Assembly: GCA_900555785.1 (NCBI GenBank)
Contig: USMO01000113.1
Coordinates: forward strand, 1-5,636
DNA length: 5,636 nt
Reading direction: 5' to 3'
Source of the DNA: an uncultured Eubacteriales bacterium
Lineage (GTDB): Bacteria > Bacillota > Clostridia > Oscillospirales > CAG-272
Part shown: positions 1 to 5,636 of the stretch, one piece after another
Layout: each line of letters begins with the position of its first letter
Position numbering within the stretch: position 1 is the stretch's first letter
The notes under the pieces: model-generated
The model's database searches: none
Told to the model about the DNA's origin: nothing
What the model saw: the letters and a program-made list of their open reading frames with translations, nothing else
Program-made: the position numbers and the translations under genes

Positions 1-2383
1 TGCCCCACTTGCCACAGTCGGTCAGGTCGCCGGTTGTTTCGTTATAGAGCGACAGCCCAACCTCGCGCGGGTAGTTGGTTGGCAGATAGAAGAACAGTTC
101 GCCGTCCGAGGGGACCGTGAAGCTGTAGGACAGCACCGACGCGGAGGTGACGCTGCTGTAGCAGGTGTGCTTTTCGGCAAAGTAGGGCGCGCCGAGACCG
201 GATGCCTTTTCGGTGACCGACACCGGCACGAACAACTCTGCCGATTCCTCGCCCAGCATCGCCGCGACCATCGCATTCAGGCGCGTGAAGGGGGTGTAAT
301 AGGGATCGGTGTACTCCGCATTCCGGACGGTTTCGTCGATGCCGAGCTTGCCGTTGATGAAGGCTTTCAGCCTGTCAATGGCAGAACCGATCTTGCTGGC
401 GTCCTCCGGCTTCTTTTCGGTGTCCGTCTTGCTGTCGGTCTTGGTGTCGTCCTTCTTTTCGACCGGTTTGTAGCCCAGTTCAAAATCAAGCAGGCTGTCG
501 CTGACGCCGTAAGCCAGCGAGAGCGCATATTTGTTGTAGTAGGCGGTATAGCCCTGGTTGGAATCGGTCACATAAGGCGCATACCAGAAACTCTGCGACT
601 CCGCGCCGGTGTCGGAGATGATATACTTGATTCCCAGCAGCGAATCGTTGACCGGCGTTCCACCAAGGTACTTCGACCAATGGGACATGGAGCTGTAGCC
701 CATCTTGTCGAGAAATTTAATGGTCTCCTGGTTGAGGGTGGAGGTAGAGCCGGACAAGCCCCGGATGTTCAGCGCCATGTTATCGTTGAGCTTGCGGAAC
801 ATCGTTTTTTCCATGCGGTAAAAGCTCTGGTCGCTTTCCTGCACGGTCTCCACAATCGGGCGGGTTTTGTTGAGATAGTTGTTGTAGTAGCTGTATTTGG
901 AGTAAACCACGTCGTCATCCAGCGCGTTCATGCACCAAAGCCCGTTGAGAAAGCACTCGATGGCAACCACGGCAACCATGACCACGCTGATGACCTGCCG
1001 GTCCTTGCGGGCGCGCCACAGCCCCAGCACCGCAAGCCAGACCGCGATGACAATCAGCGAAAACCAGATGCAGGTGTAGTCGTTGGGGGTCATATACTGG
1101 TTGTCCGGGTCGGCGTAGTTCTGCAGAATCACGCAGATGATTGCCAGCAGACCGCCCGTTCCGGCAACCGCTTTGAGCGACACGGTTTCAAATTCGTTCA
1201 TCGCGCGGCAGGCAAGCACCGTCAGGATGAAGCAGAGCATGAAGCTGTAGCGGTAGTTGAGCCAGTTGGGACGCTGGAATCCGTGCCAGAGCAGGTCGGG
1301 CACCGACAGCGAGAAGCTGGCAACGAACAGGAGGATAAAGAGCGCCGCAGCAATCTTCTGGCGCATGGGGTACTTGCGCGAGAGGAAATACGACGGGATG
1401 AGCAGCAGCGTCAGCACGCCGCAATAGACGAAGGGATAACCAGCGGGACGCACGGTGTCATAGGATGCCGGCAGGAACTTGTAAAGCAGGTCGATGATGT
1501 CGAAGTTGAAGCTCCAGACCCACTTGGTGGTGGAGAAGGTGCTTTTACCGAAGCTGAGCGAGTAGTACGCCCCCAGCAGAATCACCGCCGCCATGCCGAC
1601 CGCAAGCAGGGAATAGAACGCCACGCGAAGCCCGGAACGGATGAAGTGCAGCCGCTCACGGTCCGGGTTGTTCTCCCGCTCCTCGGAGTGCCCGAAGTAG
1701 CAGAGGAAGAAATAGAAGAAGCAGTAGATGCAGACCATATAGCCGATATAGAAATTGCTGAACAGCGTGACCGCCAGGGAGAAGGTGTAGAGCTTGAATT
1801 TGCCTTTCTTAATCAGCGATTCCATTCCCAGCGTGATCATCGGCAGCCACATCATGGCGTCAATCCACATGGTGTTGTGCTGCTGCACGATGCCGTAAGC
1901 CGACAGGGCATAGCAGGTGGCAAACACGACAACGGCGGTGCGGTTCAGGTTCTTGGAGGTCTTGTGCATGTAAAGACCGAACGAGCCGCCGCAGAGCGCG
2001 GTTTTGAGGAGAAACAGGAATAGCAGCCCTTCCAGCATCCGGTCCTCGGGAAAGAGCGCCAGCAGATAGGAAAGGGGCGAGGCGAGGTAGTAGGCATAGA
2101 TGCCGAGAAATTCGCCGCCCAGTGCCCGCGAGAAGGAGTACAGCAGGCTGGCGTCTCCGTGAACGAAGTTGCGCAGCGCCTCAAAGAACCAGACATACTG
2201 TCCGTTGAGGTCAAGCACAAGGACGCTGCCATCTCCGATTGGGTAAATCTCACGTGCGAAGTAGATCAGGTACATGACGGCGGCAGGGATGAGCATACAG
2301 AGCAGGAGGTATCCGTTTCGGGAGAGCCAGCTCTGTTTGGGGCGCTCCTTCGAGGGGAGCAGAACGGGTTCGCTTGCGTTCAT
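1..2383 (-). CDS. YfhO-family polytopic membrane protein (GT-C-like), C-terminus cut by window edge
   Basis: An open frame of 794 codons without a stop runs off the left edge. It has a short basic N-terminus, then about 12-13 hydrophobic segments, for example near residues 24-43, 118-139, 149-168, 198-230, 253-276, 317-334, 343-361, 378-393, 405-421, 437-455 and 463-483. From about residue 485 on it is a large polar domain, probably extracytoplasmic. YfhO-like signatures are DLNGQY in the first loop (Asp58, Gln62) and RPNWLNYRYSFM at 371-382. Characterised YfhO proteins of Bacillus and relatives act with a CsbB-type glycosyltransferase and glycosylate lipoteichoic acid outside the membrane; that role here is inference. 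Family members are often around 850-900 residues, so roughly 100 residues, probably with a last membrane helix, are missing. The start ATG overlaps the upstream stop codon. An AAAGGA lies 12 nt before it, which is rather far, so coupling may matter. Residues 638-664 form a Lys/Asp/Thr-rich linker. Confidence 0.88.
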   Translation of the reverse strand, partial: MNASEPVLLPSKERPKQSWLSRNGYLLLCMLIPAAVMYLIYFAREIYPIGDGSVLVLDLNGQYVWFFEALRNFVHGDASLLYSFSRALGGEFLGIYAYYLASPLSYLLALFPEDRMLEGLLFLFLLKTALCGGSFGLYMHKTSKNLNRTAVVVFATCYALSAYGIVQQHNTMWIDAMMWLPMITLGMESLIKKGKFKLYTFSLAVTLFSNFYIGYMVCIYCFFYFFLCYFGHSEERENNPDRERLHFIRSGLRVAFYSLLAVGMAAVILLGAYYSLSFGKSTFSTTKWVWSFNFDIIDLLYKFLPASYDTVRPAGYPFVYCGVLTLLLIPSYFLSRKYPMRQKIAAALFILLFVASFSLSVPDLLWHGFQRPNWLNYRYSFMLCFILTVLACRAMNEFETVSLKAVAGTGGLLAIICVILQNYADPDNQYMTPNDYTCIWFSLIVIAVWLAVLGLWRARKDRQVISVVMVAVVAIECFLNGLWCMNALDDDVVYSKYSYYNNYLNKTRPIVETVQESDQSFYRMEKTMFRKLNDNMALNIRGLSGSTSTLNQETIKFLDKMGYSSMSHWSKYLGGTPVNDSLLGIKYIISDTGAESQSFWYAPYVTDSNQGYTAYYNKYALSLAYGVSDSLLDFELGYKPVEKKDDTKTDSKTDTEKKPEDASKIGSAIDRLKAFINGKLGIDETVRNAEYTDPYYTPFTRLNAMVAAMLGEESAELFVPVSVTEKASGLGAPYFAEKHTCYSSVTSASVLSYSFTVPSDGELFFYLPTNYPREVGLSLYNETTGDLTDCGKWG
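421..456 (-). repeat. Three imperfect 12-bp tandem repeats in the yfhO linker
   Basis: Three 12-base units (421-432, 433-444, 445-456) differ at a few positions. On the coding strand they give KDDT, KTDS and KTDT-like tetrapeptides inside the hydrophilic linker of the YfhO protein. The period of 12 keeps the frame, as expected for repeat expansion by replication slippage. Confidence 0.6.
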
Positions 2384-2604
2384 AGGCTTGTGTTTTCCTT
2401 TCCTTCCGGAGTCACTGCCGGAATCTGCTGTTTGATTGCTTTTTCAAGTTTCAGGCGGTCCATGACCATATCGTGCCCGCAGGTTTCGCACTTCAGCCGG
2501 ACCTCGGCACCGACCCGCAGGAGCCGGAAGGTGTCGCCGCCGCAGGGGTGCTTTTTGCGGAGCCGCAACCGGTCTCCGGCGCGCAAAATGGGAATTTCCG
2601 TCAT
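2380..2604 (-). CDS. DUF951 domain protein, small Cys-containing protein
   Basis: This 74-residue protein matches the DUF951 pattern: a basic stretch ending in KKHPCGG (His19, Cys21), then RVGAEVRLKC (Cys39), ETCGH (Cys42, His44) and a charged C-terminal helix. The three Cys and two His suggest a small metal-binding or nucleic-acid-binding fold. The family has no established function that I can name, so none is assigned. The frame also has an ATG at 2628, eight codons upstream, but that codon sits at the predicted transcription start with no ribosome binding site. The ATG at 2604 is preceded by AAAGGA about 10 nt away and gives the usual family N-terminus and length, so it is preferred. The stop codon overlaps the start of the YfhO gene by four bases (ATGA), so the two genes are co-transcribed and probably translationally coupled. 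Confidence 0.85.
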   Translation of the reverse strand: MTEIPILRAGDRLRLRKKHPCGGDTFRLLRVGAEVRLKCETCGHDMVMDRLKLEKAIKQQIPAVTPEGKENTSL

Positions 2605-2635
2605 CCAATCGCCATCCTTTCCGAACATATAAAAT

Positions 2636-2664
2636 ATTATACCATAAAATCCGGGCGCTGTAAA
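2636..2664 (-). promoter_or_regulatory. SigA-type promoter for the DUF951-yfhO unit
   Basis: Read on the minus strand, TTTACA (2664-2659) is followed by a 17-bp spacer and a perfect TATAAT (2641-2636), with TG one base upstream giving an extended -10. The predicted transcription start is near 2629. This would leave the ATG at 2628 almost leaderless and supports translation from 2604. Confidence 0.8.
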
Positions 2665-2714
2665 CCGTAAAACCGCACTTTCCGCTAAAATTTACAATTG
2701 GCAAGAGATTTTGT

Positions 2715-2743
2715 TTGACATCCGGAGCGTTTTGTGGTATAAT
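2715..2743 (+). promoter_or_regulatory. Consensus SigA-type promoter for the ruvC operon
   Basis: A perfect TTGACA (2715-2720), a 17-bp spacer and a perfect TATAAT (2738-2743), with TG at 2735-2736 giving an extended -10. Transcription should start near 2750, leaving a leader of about 27 nt before the ruvC start. The region upstream (about 2686-2714) is AT-rich and could act as an UP element. No GAAC-N4-GTTC-type LexA box is visible, so SOS control is not supported. Confidence 0.87.
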
Positions 2744-2776
2744 ATAACATGGATTTTTATGAAAACAGGGTGGGAA

Positions 2777-3286
2777 ATGATGATCATTCTCGGAATCGAC
2801 CCCGGACTTGCAATCATCGGCTGGGGAGTTGTGGAATACAAGGCATCGAAGTTCCGCACGATCGCTTACGGCGCGCTGCGGACACCTGCGGGCATTCCGA
2901 CCGAGGACCGGCTCTCGCTGATCTATGACGGCATGAAACAGCTGCTGGAAACCTATCATCCTGATGCCATGTCGGTGGAGGAACTCTTCTTCAACACCAA
3001 CGTGACAACGGGCATCCGGGTTGCCGAGGCGCGCGGTGTTATTCTGCTGGCGGCGCGGCAGGCGAATGTACCGATGCAGGAATACACCCCGCCGCAGGTC
3101 AAGCAGGCGGTGGTCGGTTACGGAAAAGCCGAAAAGGCGCAGGTCATGGCAATGGTGACGCGCATTCTGGGGCTGAAGGAGATTCCGCGCCCCGATGATA
3201 CCGCCGACGCCCTGGCGCTTGCCATCTGTCATGCCCACAGCGGCGCGTCACGCATTGCGTCCTACTTTAACAAAAACACCATCTGA
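2777..3286 (+). CDS. ruvC: Crossover junction endodeoxyribonuclease RuvC
   Basis: RuvC is a dimeric, Mg-dependent nuclease that resolves Holliday junctions in recombination and repair, working with the RuvAB branch-migration motor. The 169-residue product has the usual RuvC length. It begins MIILGIDPGLAIIGWG and carries all four acidic catalytic positions: Asp8, Glu68 (in VEELFF), Asp141 and Asp144 (in DDTADALALA). The conserved ARGVILLAA helix and the GYGKAEK segment (115-121) are also present. The frame stays open upstream to 2711, through the promoter itself, and has another ATG at 2759 only about nine bases after the predicted transcript start. The double ATG at 2777/2780, preceded by AGGGTGG, is the plausible start; 2780 is equally possible. 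It is first in a plus-strand operon, with the methyltransferase 12 bp downstream. No ruvA or ruvB is seen next to it, although these genes often cluster. Confidence 0.95.
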   Translation: MMIILGIDPGLAIIGWGVVEYKASKFRTIAYGALRTPAGIPTEDRLSLIYDGMKQLLETYHPDAMSVEELFFNTNVTTGIRVAEARGVILLAARQANVPMQEYTPPQVKQAVVGYGKAEKAQVMAMVTRILGLKEIPRPDDTADALALAICHAHSGASRIASYFNKNTI

Positions 3287-3298
3287 AAGGAACCCGCT

Positions 3299-4159
3299 AT
3301 GTGGAGCGCAGAGAACTGGAAGGATTACGAATTGCTGGATACATCGGACGGCGAGCGCCTGGAGCGCTGGGGAAAGCTGATTCTCGTTCGCCCCGACCCG
3401 CAGATCATCTGGCACGGGGCTGCCAAAAGCCCGCTTTGGAAGCGTGCGGACGGGGTCTACCGCCGGTCGCAGTCGGGCGGCGGCGCATGGGTGAAGAATG
3501 ACCTGCCCGAGAGCTGGACAATCGGTTACCGCGACCTGCGGTTTGTCCTGCGCCCGATGGGCTTCAAGCATACCGGGCTGTTCCCGGAGCAGGCGGCGAA
3601 CTGGGATTGGTTCGGCGAGCTGATCCGGAAAGCCGGACGTCCGGTGAAGGTGCTGAACCTCTTTGCCTATACCGGCGGCGCAACGGTTGCTGCGGCAAAA
3701 GCAGGGGCTGCGGTCGTGCATGTCGACGCGGCAAAAGGGATTGTTGCGCAGGCAAGGGAGAACGCGCAGCTTTCCGGGCTTGCCGAGGCGCCCATCCGCT
3801 GGATTGTGGATGACTGCAAGAAGTTTGTGGAGCGGGAACTGCGGCGAGGCAACCGCTATGACGGCATCATTATGGACCCGCCGTCCTACGGGCGCGGACC
3901 CGGCGGCGAGGTCTGGAAGCTGGAGGACAGCATCGACGGGCTGGTCAGCCTTGCGGCGCAGCTGCTCTCGCCGGATGCGCTGTTCTTCCTGGTCAACTCC
4001 TACACCACCGGGCTTTCACCGATGACGATGCAATACCTGTTGGACCTTTACGTCCGGCGGCGCCTGGGCGGCAGCCTGGAATGCGGCGAGCTGGGACTGC
4101 CGGTGACCGAAACCGGCGGATACCTCCCGTGCGGCGCAAGTTCGCGGTGGTTCCGCTGA
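3299..4159 (+). CDS. Class I SAM-dependent methyltransferase, RlmI-like (COG1092-type), probable rRNA methyltransferase
   Basis: A 286-residue protein with a Rossmann-type methyltransferase core. Motif I is VLNLFAYTGGAT (118-129), followed by the ribose-binding acidic residue Asp143 in VVHVDAA. An Asp171-Asp172 pair follows the next strand, and motif IV is DPPSYG (193-198), the form seen in RlmI/RlmK-type RNA methyltransferases. The N-terminal 80 or so residues (ELLDTSDGERLERWG, then VRPDPQIIW) resemble a family annotated as SAM-dependent or class I rRNA methyltransferase. They do not look like the PUA domain of E. coli RlmI, which is also longer at about 396 residues. The target is probably RNA, perhaps 23S rRNA cytosine C5, but this is inference. 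The start ATG has AAAGGA seven bases upstream that overlaps the ruvC stop region. It is co-transcribed with ruvC and followed 31 bp later by ecfA1. Confidence 0.85.
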   Translation: MWSAENWKDYELLDTSDGERLERWGKLILVRPDPQIIWHGAAKSPLWKRADGVYRRSQSGGGAWVKNDLPESWTIGYRDLRFVLRPMGFKHTGLFPEQAANWDWFGELIRKAGRPVKVLNLFAYTGGATVAAAKAGAAVVHVDAAKGIVAQARENAQLSGLAEAPIRWIVDDCKKFVERELRRGNRYDGIIMDPPSYGRGPGGEVWKLEDSIDGLVSLAAQLLSPDALFFLVNSYTTGLSPMTMQYLLDLYVRRRLGGSLECGELGLPVTETGGYLPCGASSRWFR

Positions 4160-4177
4160 GCGAAACTGCCAAAGCAG

Positions 4178-4193
4178 AAAGGAAACAATCGTG
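4178..4193 (+). promoter_or_regulatory. Ribosome binding site deciding the GTG start of ecfA1
   Basis: AAAGGA at 4178-4183 sits seven bases before the GTG at 4191. No in-frame ATG precedes the ABC core with comparable spacing, so the GTG is the start codon. Confidence 0.8.
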
Positions 4194-5066
4194 TCTGAAA
4201 CGGAAATTTATATCCATACCGAGCACCTGTCGTTTGCCTATGAGAGCGATGAGGCAGACCCGACACCGGCACTGCGGGATGTCAGCCTGGACATTCGTCG
4301 CGGCGAATACGTTGCGGTGCTCGGGCATAACGGGAGCGGAAAATCGACCTTTGCAAAGCTGCTCAACCTGATGCTGGAACCGACCGGCGGCAAGCTGGTC
4401 ATCGGCGGGACCGATTTCTCGCGGTCGGGCGAGATGAGCGAAGAGGAGCTGTTTGCGCACCGGCGACGGGTGGGAATGGTCTTCCAGAACCCGGACAACC
4501 AGCTGGTTGCAACCGTGGTGGAAGAGGACGTTGCGTTCGGTCCCGAAAATCTCGGGGTCCCGAATCCCGAACTGCGCGAGCGGGTGGACGGCGCTTTGCG
4601 GACAGTCGGCATGCTGGAATACGCCCATCACGAGCCGCACCGGCTGTCCGGCGGGCAGAAGCAGCGCGTGGCGATAGCCGGCGTGATTGCCATGATGCCG
4701 GAATGCGTGATTTTTGACGAATCGACGGCGATGCTGGATCCTTCCGGCAGGCGCGAGGTGCTGGAGATGATTCGCAAGCTGAACCGCGAATACGGCATGA
4801 CGGTTCTGAACATCACGCACTATATGAACGAGGCTGCCGAGGCGGACAGAATTATCGTCATCAATGACGGCAGCGTTTATCTGGACGGCACGCCGGACGA
4901 GGTGTTTGCGCGCCGGGACGAGCTGACGCAGGTCGGACTGGAGGTGCCGCAATGCACCGAGCTGGTTCACCGGCTGCATGCTGCGGGGATTCCGGTTGAT
5001 CTTTCGCACATCGCAAGCCTGGAGGGGTGCGCCGACGCACTCACAGAAGTACGCAGGGAGCGCTGA
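4191..5066 (+). CDS. ecfA1: ECF transporter ATP-binding subunit EcfA1
   Basis: This is one of the two ATPases of the energy-coupling factor (EcfA1-EcfA2-EcfT), which powers uptake of vitamins or metals through exchangeable substrate-binding S components in the membrane. The 291-residue length is usual for the family. The ABC motifs are complete: Walker A GHNGSGKST (45-53), Q-loop Gln99 in VFQNPDNQLVATVV (an EcfA1-type sequence), signature LSGGQKQRV (152-160), Walker B VIFDE with catalytic Glu177, and switch His210 in ITH. The C-terminal 50 or so residues (TQVGLEVPQCTELVHRL and onward) form the helical extension typical of EcfA proteins. It starts with GTG after a good ribosome binding site, lies 31 bp after the methyltransferase and is followed 23 bp later by ecfA2. 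The pairing with ecfA2 separates it from generic or cobalt-specific CbiO. The transported substrate cannot be told from the window. Confidence 0.94.
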   Translation: MSETEIYIHTEHLSFAYESDEADPTPALRDVSLDIRRGEYVAVLGHNGSGKSTFAKLLNLMLEPTGGKLVIGGTDFSRSGEMSEEELFAHRRRVGMVFQNPDNQLVATVVEEDVAFGPENLGVPNPELRERVDGALRTVGMLEYAHHEPHRLSGGQKQRVAIAGVIAMMPECVIFDESTAMLDPSGRREVLEMIRKLNREYGMTVLNITHYMNEAAEADRIIVINDGSVYLDGTPDEVFARRDELTQVGLEVPQCTELVHRLHAAGIPVDLSHIASLEGCADALTEVRRER

Positions 5067-5089
5067 CGGCTCCGGGGAAGGAAATCCGA

Positions 5090-5636
5090 ATGGATAAGAT
5101 CGTACTGGAACACATTACCTATATTTACGGCAAGGGGACACCGTTCGAGCAGACCGCGCTGGACGATGTCAGCCTTTCCGTCCGCGAAAACCGGATTACG
5201 GGCATCATCGGGCATACCGGAAGCGGAAAATCGACGATGATGCAGCTGCTCAACGGGCTGACACAGCCAACTGAGGGACGGATCCTTCTGGACGGCTACG
5301 ATATCAACACCCGCGCGGAGGATGTTTTTGACACCTGGCGCACGCTACCGGAGTACGCCGGGCTTTCCAAGCGGGGGGCGAAACGGGCAATCCGCGAGGA
5401 GATTGCGCGCAGGCGGCGCAGGCTCTGCTTTCGGGTGGGTCTGGTGATGCAGTATCCCGAATACCAGCTGTTTGAGGAAACGGTTTACAGGGACATTGCC
5501 TACGGTCCGACCAACATGGGGCTGGAACCGGAGGAGATTGAGCGGCGCGTGCGGGAGGCTGCGGAGTGGTGCGGCGTTGCGCCCGAGCTGCTGGACCGCT
5601 CGCCCTTTGACCTTTCCGGCGGGCAGAAGCGCCGCA
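5090..5636 (+). CDS. ecfA2: ECF transporter ATP-binding subunit EcfA2, 3' end cut by window edge
   Basis: This is the second ATPase of the energy-coupling factor and the partner of EcfA1. In all, 182 codons are visible, out of about 285-320 expected. Walker A is GHTGSGKST (41-49). The Q-loop is Gln121 in VMQYPEYQLFEETV, a hallmark of EcfA2, followed by DIAYGPTNMGL. The ABC signature LSGGQ (175-179) lies at the window edge. Walker B, the switch histidine and the C-terminal domain are outside. AAGGA lies seven bases before the ATG. Between DGYDINT and the strand leading to the Q-loop the protein has an extra, very basic segment (about 80-111, with five Arg in a row at 107-111). By memory of the family, about 25 residues there are more than usual. 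The frame stays intact, so this is an insertion rather than damage. ecfT probably follows. Confidence 0.93.
   Translation, partial: MDKIVLEHITYIYGKGTPFEQTALDDVSLSVRENRITGIIGHTGSGKSTMMQLLNGLTQPTEGRILLDGYDINTRAEDVFDTWRTLPEYAGLSKRGAKRAIREEIARRRRRLCFRVGLVMQYPEYQLFEETVYRDIAYGPTNMGLEPEEIERRVREAAEWCGVAPELLDRSPFDLSGGQKRR

Larger units (their letters stand above)
2634..2745. repeat. 11-bp inverted repeat spanning both divergent -10 elements
   Basis: TGGTATAATAT occurs at 2735-2745 on the plus strand and at 2644-2634 on the minus strand, with 90 bp between the copies. Each copy contains the extended -10 element of one promoter. The match is exact. It most likely reflects convergence on strong promoter consensus rather than a protein-binding site. 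Confidence 0.6.
2777..5636 (+). other. Likely operon: ruvC - methyltransferase - ecfA1 - ecfA2 (continues right)
   Basis: Four same-strand genes are separated by 12, 31 and 23 bp. The last three each have a Shine-Dalgarno sequence, and none of the gaps contains a hairpin-plus-T terminator or a clear promoter. The only strong promoter is the one at 2715-2743. Co-transcription is inferred from this spacing. Confidence 0.7.

Noticed and set aside
167..2023. A 618-codon open frame on the plus strand
   Set aside because: It is antisense to the YfhO gene. Its product is rich in His, Arg, Gln and Val without a recognisable domain, whereas the minus-strand frame gives ordered membrane helices and YfhO signatures. 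Long antisense frames are common opposite GC-rich genes.
2605..2628. Eight-residue N-terminal extension of the DUF951 protein
   Set aside because: The ATG at 2628 is at or next to the predicted transcript start and lacks a Shine-Dalgarno sequence. The ATG at 2604 has one and fits the family.
2159..2632. A 157-codon plus-strand open frame opposite the DUF951 gene and the start of yfhO
   Set aside because: It is antisense to two supported genes, has no ribosome binding site that I can see and no recognisable domain.
2629..2776. Riboswitch, small RNA gene or SOS operator in the divergent intergenic region
   Set aside because: The leaders are only about 25-27 nt, no stable hairpin is apparent and there is no GAAC-N4-GTTC-like LexA site.
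2444..3238. A 264-codon minus-strand open frame across the promoter region and ruvC
   Set aside because: It lies antisense to ruvC, crosses both promoters and overlaps the DUF951 gene in another frame. The product has no family features.
3993..5009. A 338-codon minus-strand open frame opposite ecfA1
   Set aside because: It is the antisense shadow of a gene with all ABC ATPase motifs. The product is rich in His, Arg and Gln and has no domain.
3287..5089. Intrinsic terminators in the gaps between plus-strand genes
   Set aside because: The gaps at 3287-3298, 4160-4190 and 5067-5089 contain ribosome binding sites but no GC-rich hairpin followed by a T run.

Overview
The window looks like chromosomal DNA from a GC-rich, Gram-positive-type anaerobe of the Clostridia (Oscillospiraceae/Ruminococcaceae-like). 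Supporting signs are AGGA-type ribosome binding sites before most genes, a DUF951 protein, a YfhO-family membrane protein, and paired energy-coupling-factor (ECF) ATPases, all typical of Firmicutes. The order-level placement is inference from protein style and base composition. No mobile element, rRNA, tRNA or CRISPR array is visible.

Left part (1-2604, minus strand): a two-gene unit. A 74-residue DUF951 protein overlaps by four bases (ATGA) the start of a very large YfhO-family membrane protein. The YfhO gene runs uninterrupted from 2383 off the left edge (794 residues seen, C-terminus missing). A long open frame on the plus strand across the same region is its antisense shadow.

Centre (about 2605-2776): a compact divergent promoter region. 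Each direction has a strong SigA-type promoter with an extended -10 and a 17-bp spacer. The two -10 regions share the same 11-base sequence in inverted orientation.

Right part (2777-5636, plus strand): a tightly packed likely operon of ruvC (Holliday-junction resolvase), an RlmI-like class I SAM-dependent methyltransferase, ecfA1 and ecfA2. The last gene is cut by the right edge at its ABC signature. Gaps are 12, 31 and 23 bp, each of the last three genes has its own Shine-Dalgarno sequence, and no terminator is visible. EcfA1 and EcfA2 should form the heterodimeric ATPase of an ECF vitamin/metal transporter, and ecfT is expected just outside the window.

The content is mostly housekeeping and I see no convincing new system. 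The points worth a second look are an apparent insertion in EcfA2 before the Q-loop, a repeat-encoded hydrophilic linker in the YfhO protein, the twin divergent promoters, and the mixed DNA-repair/RNA-modification/transport operon.
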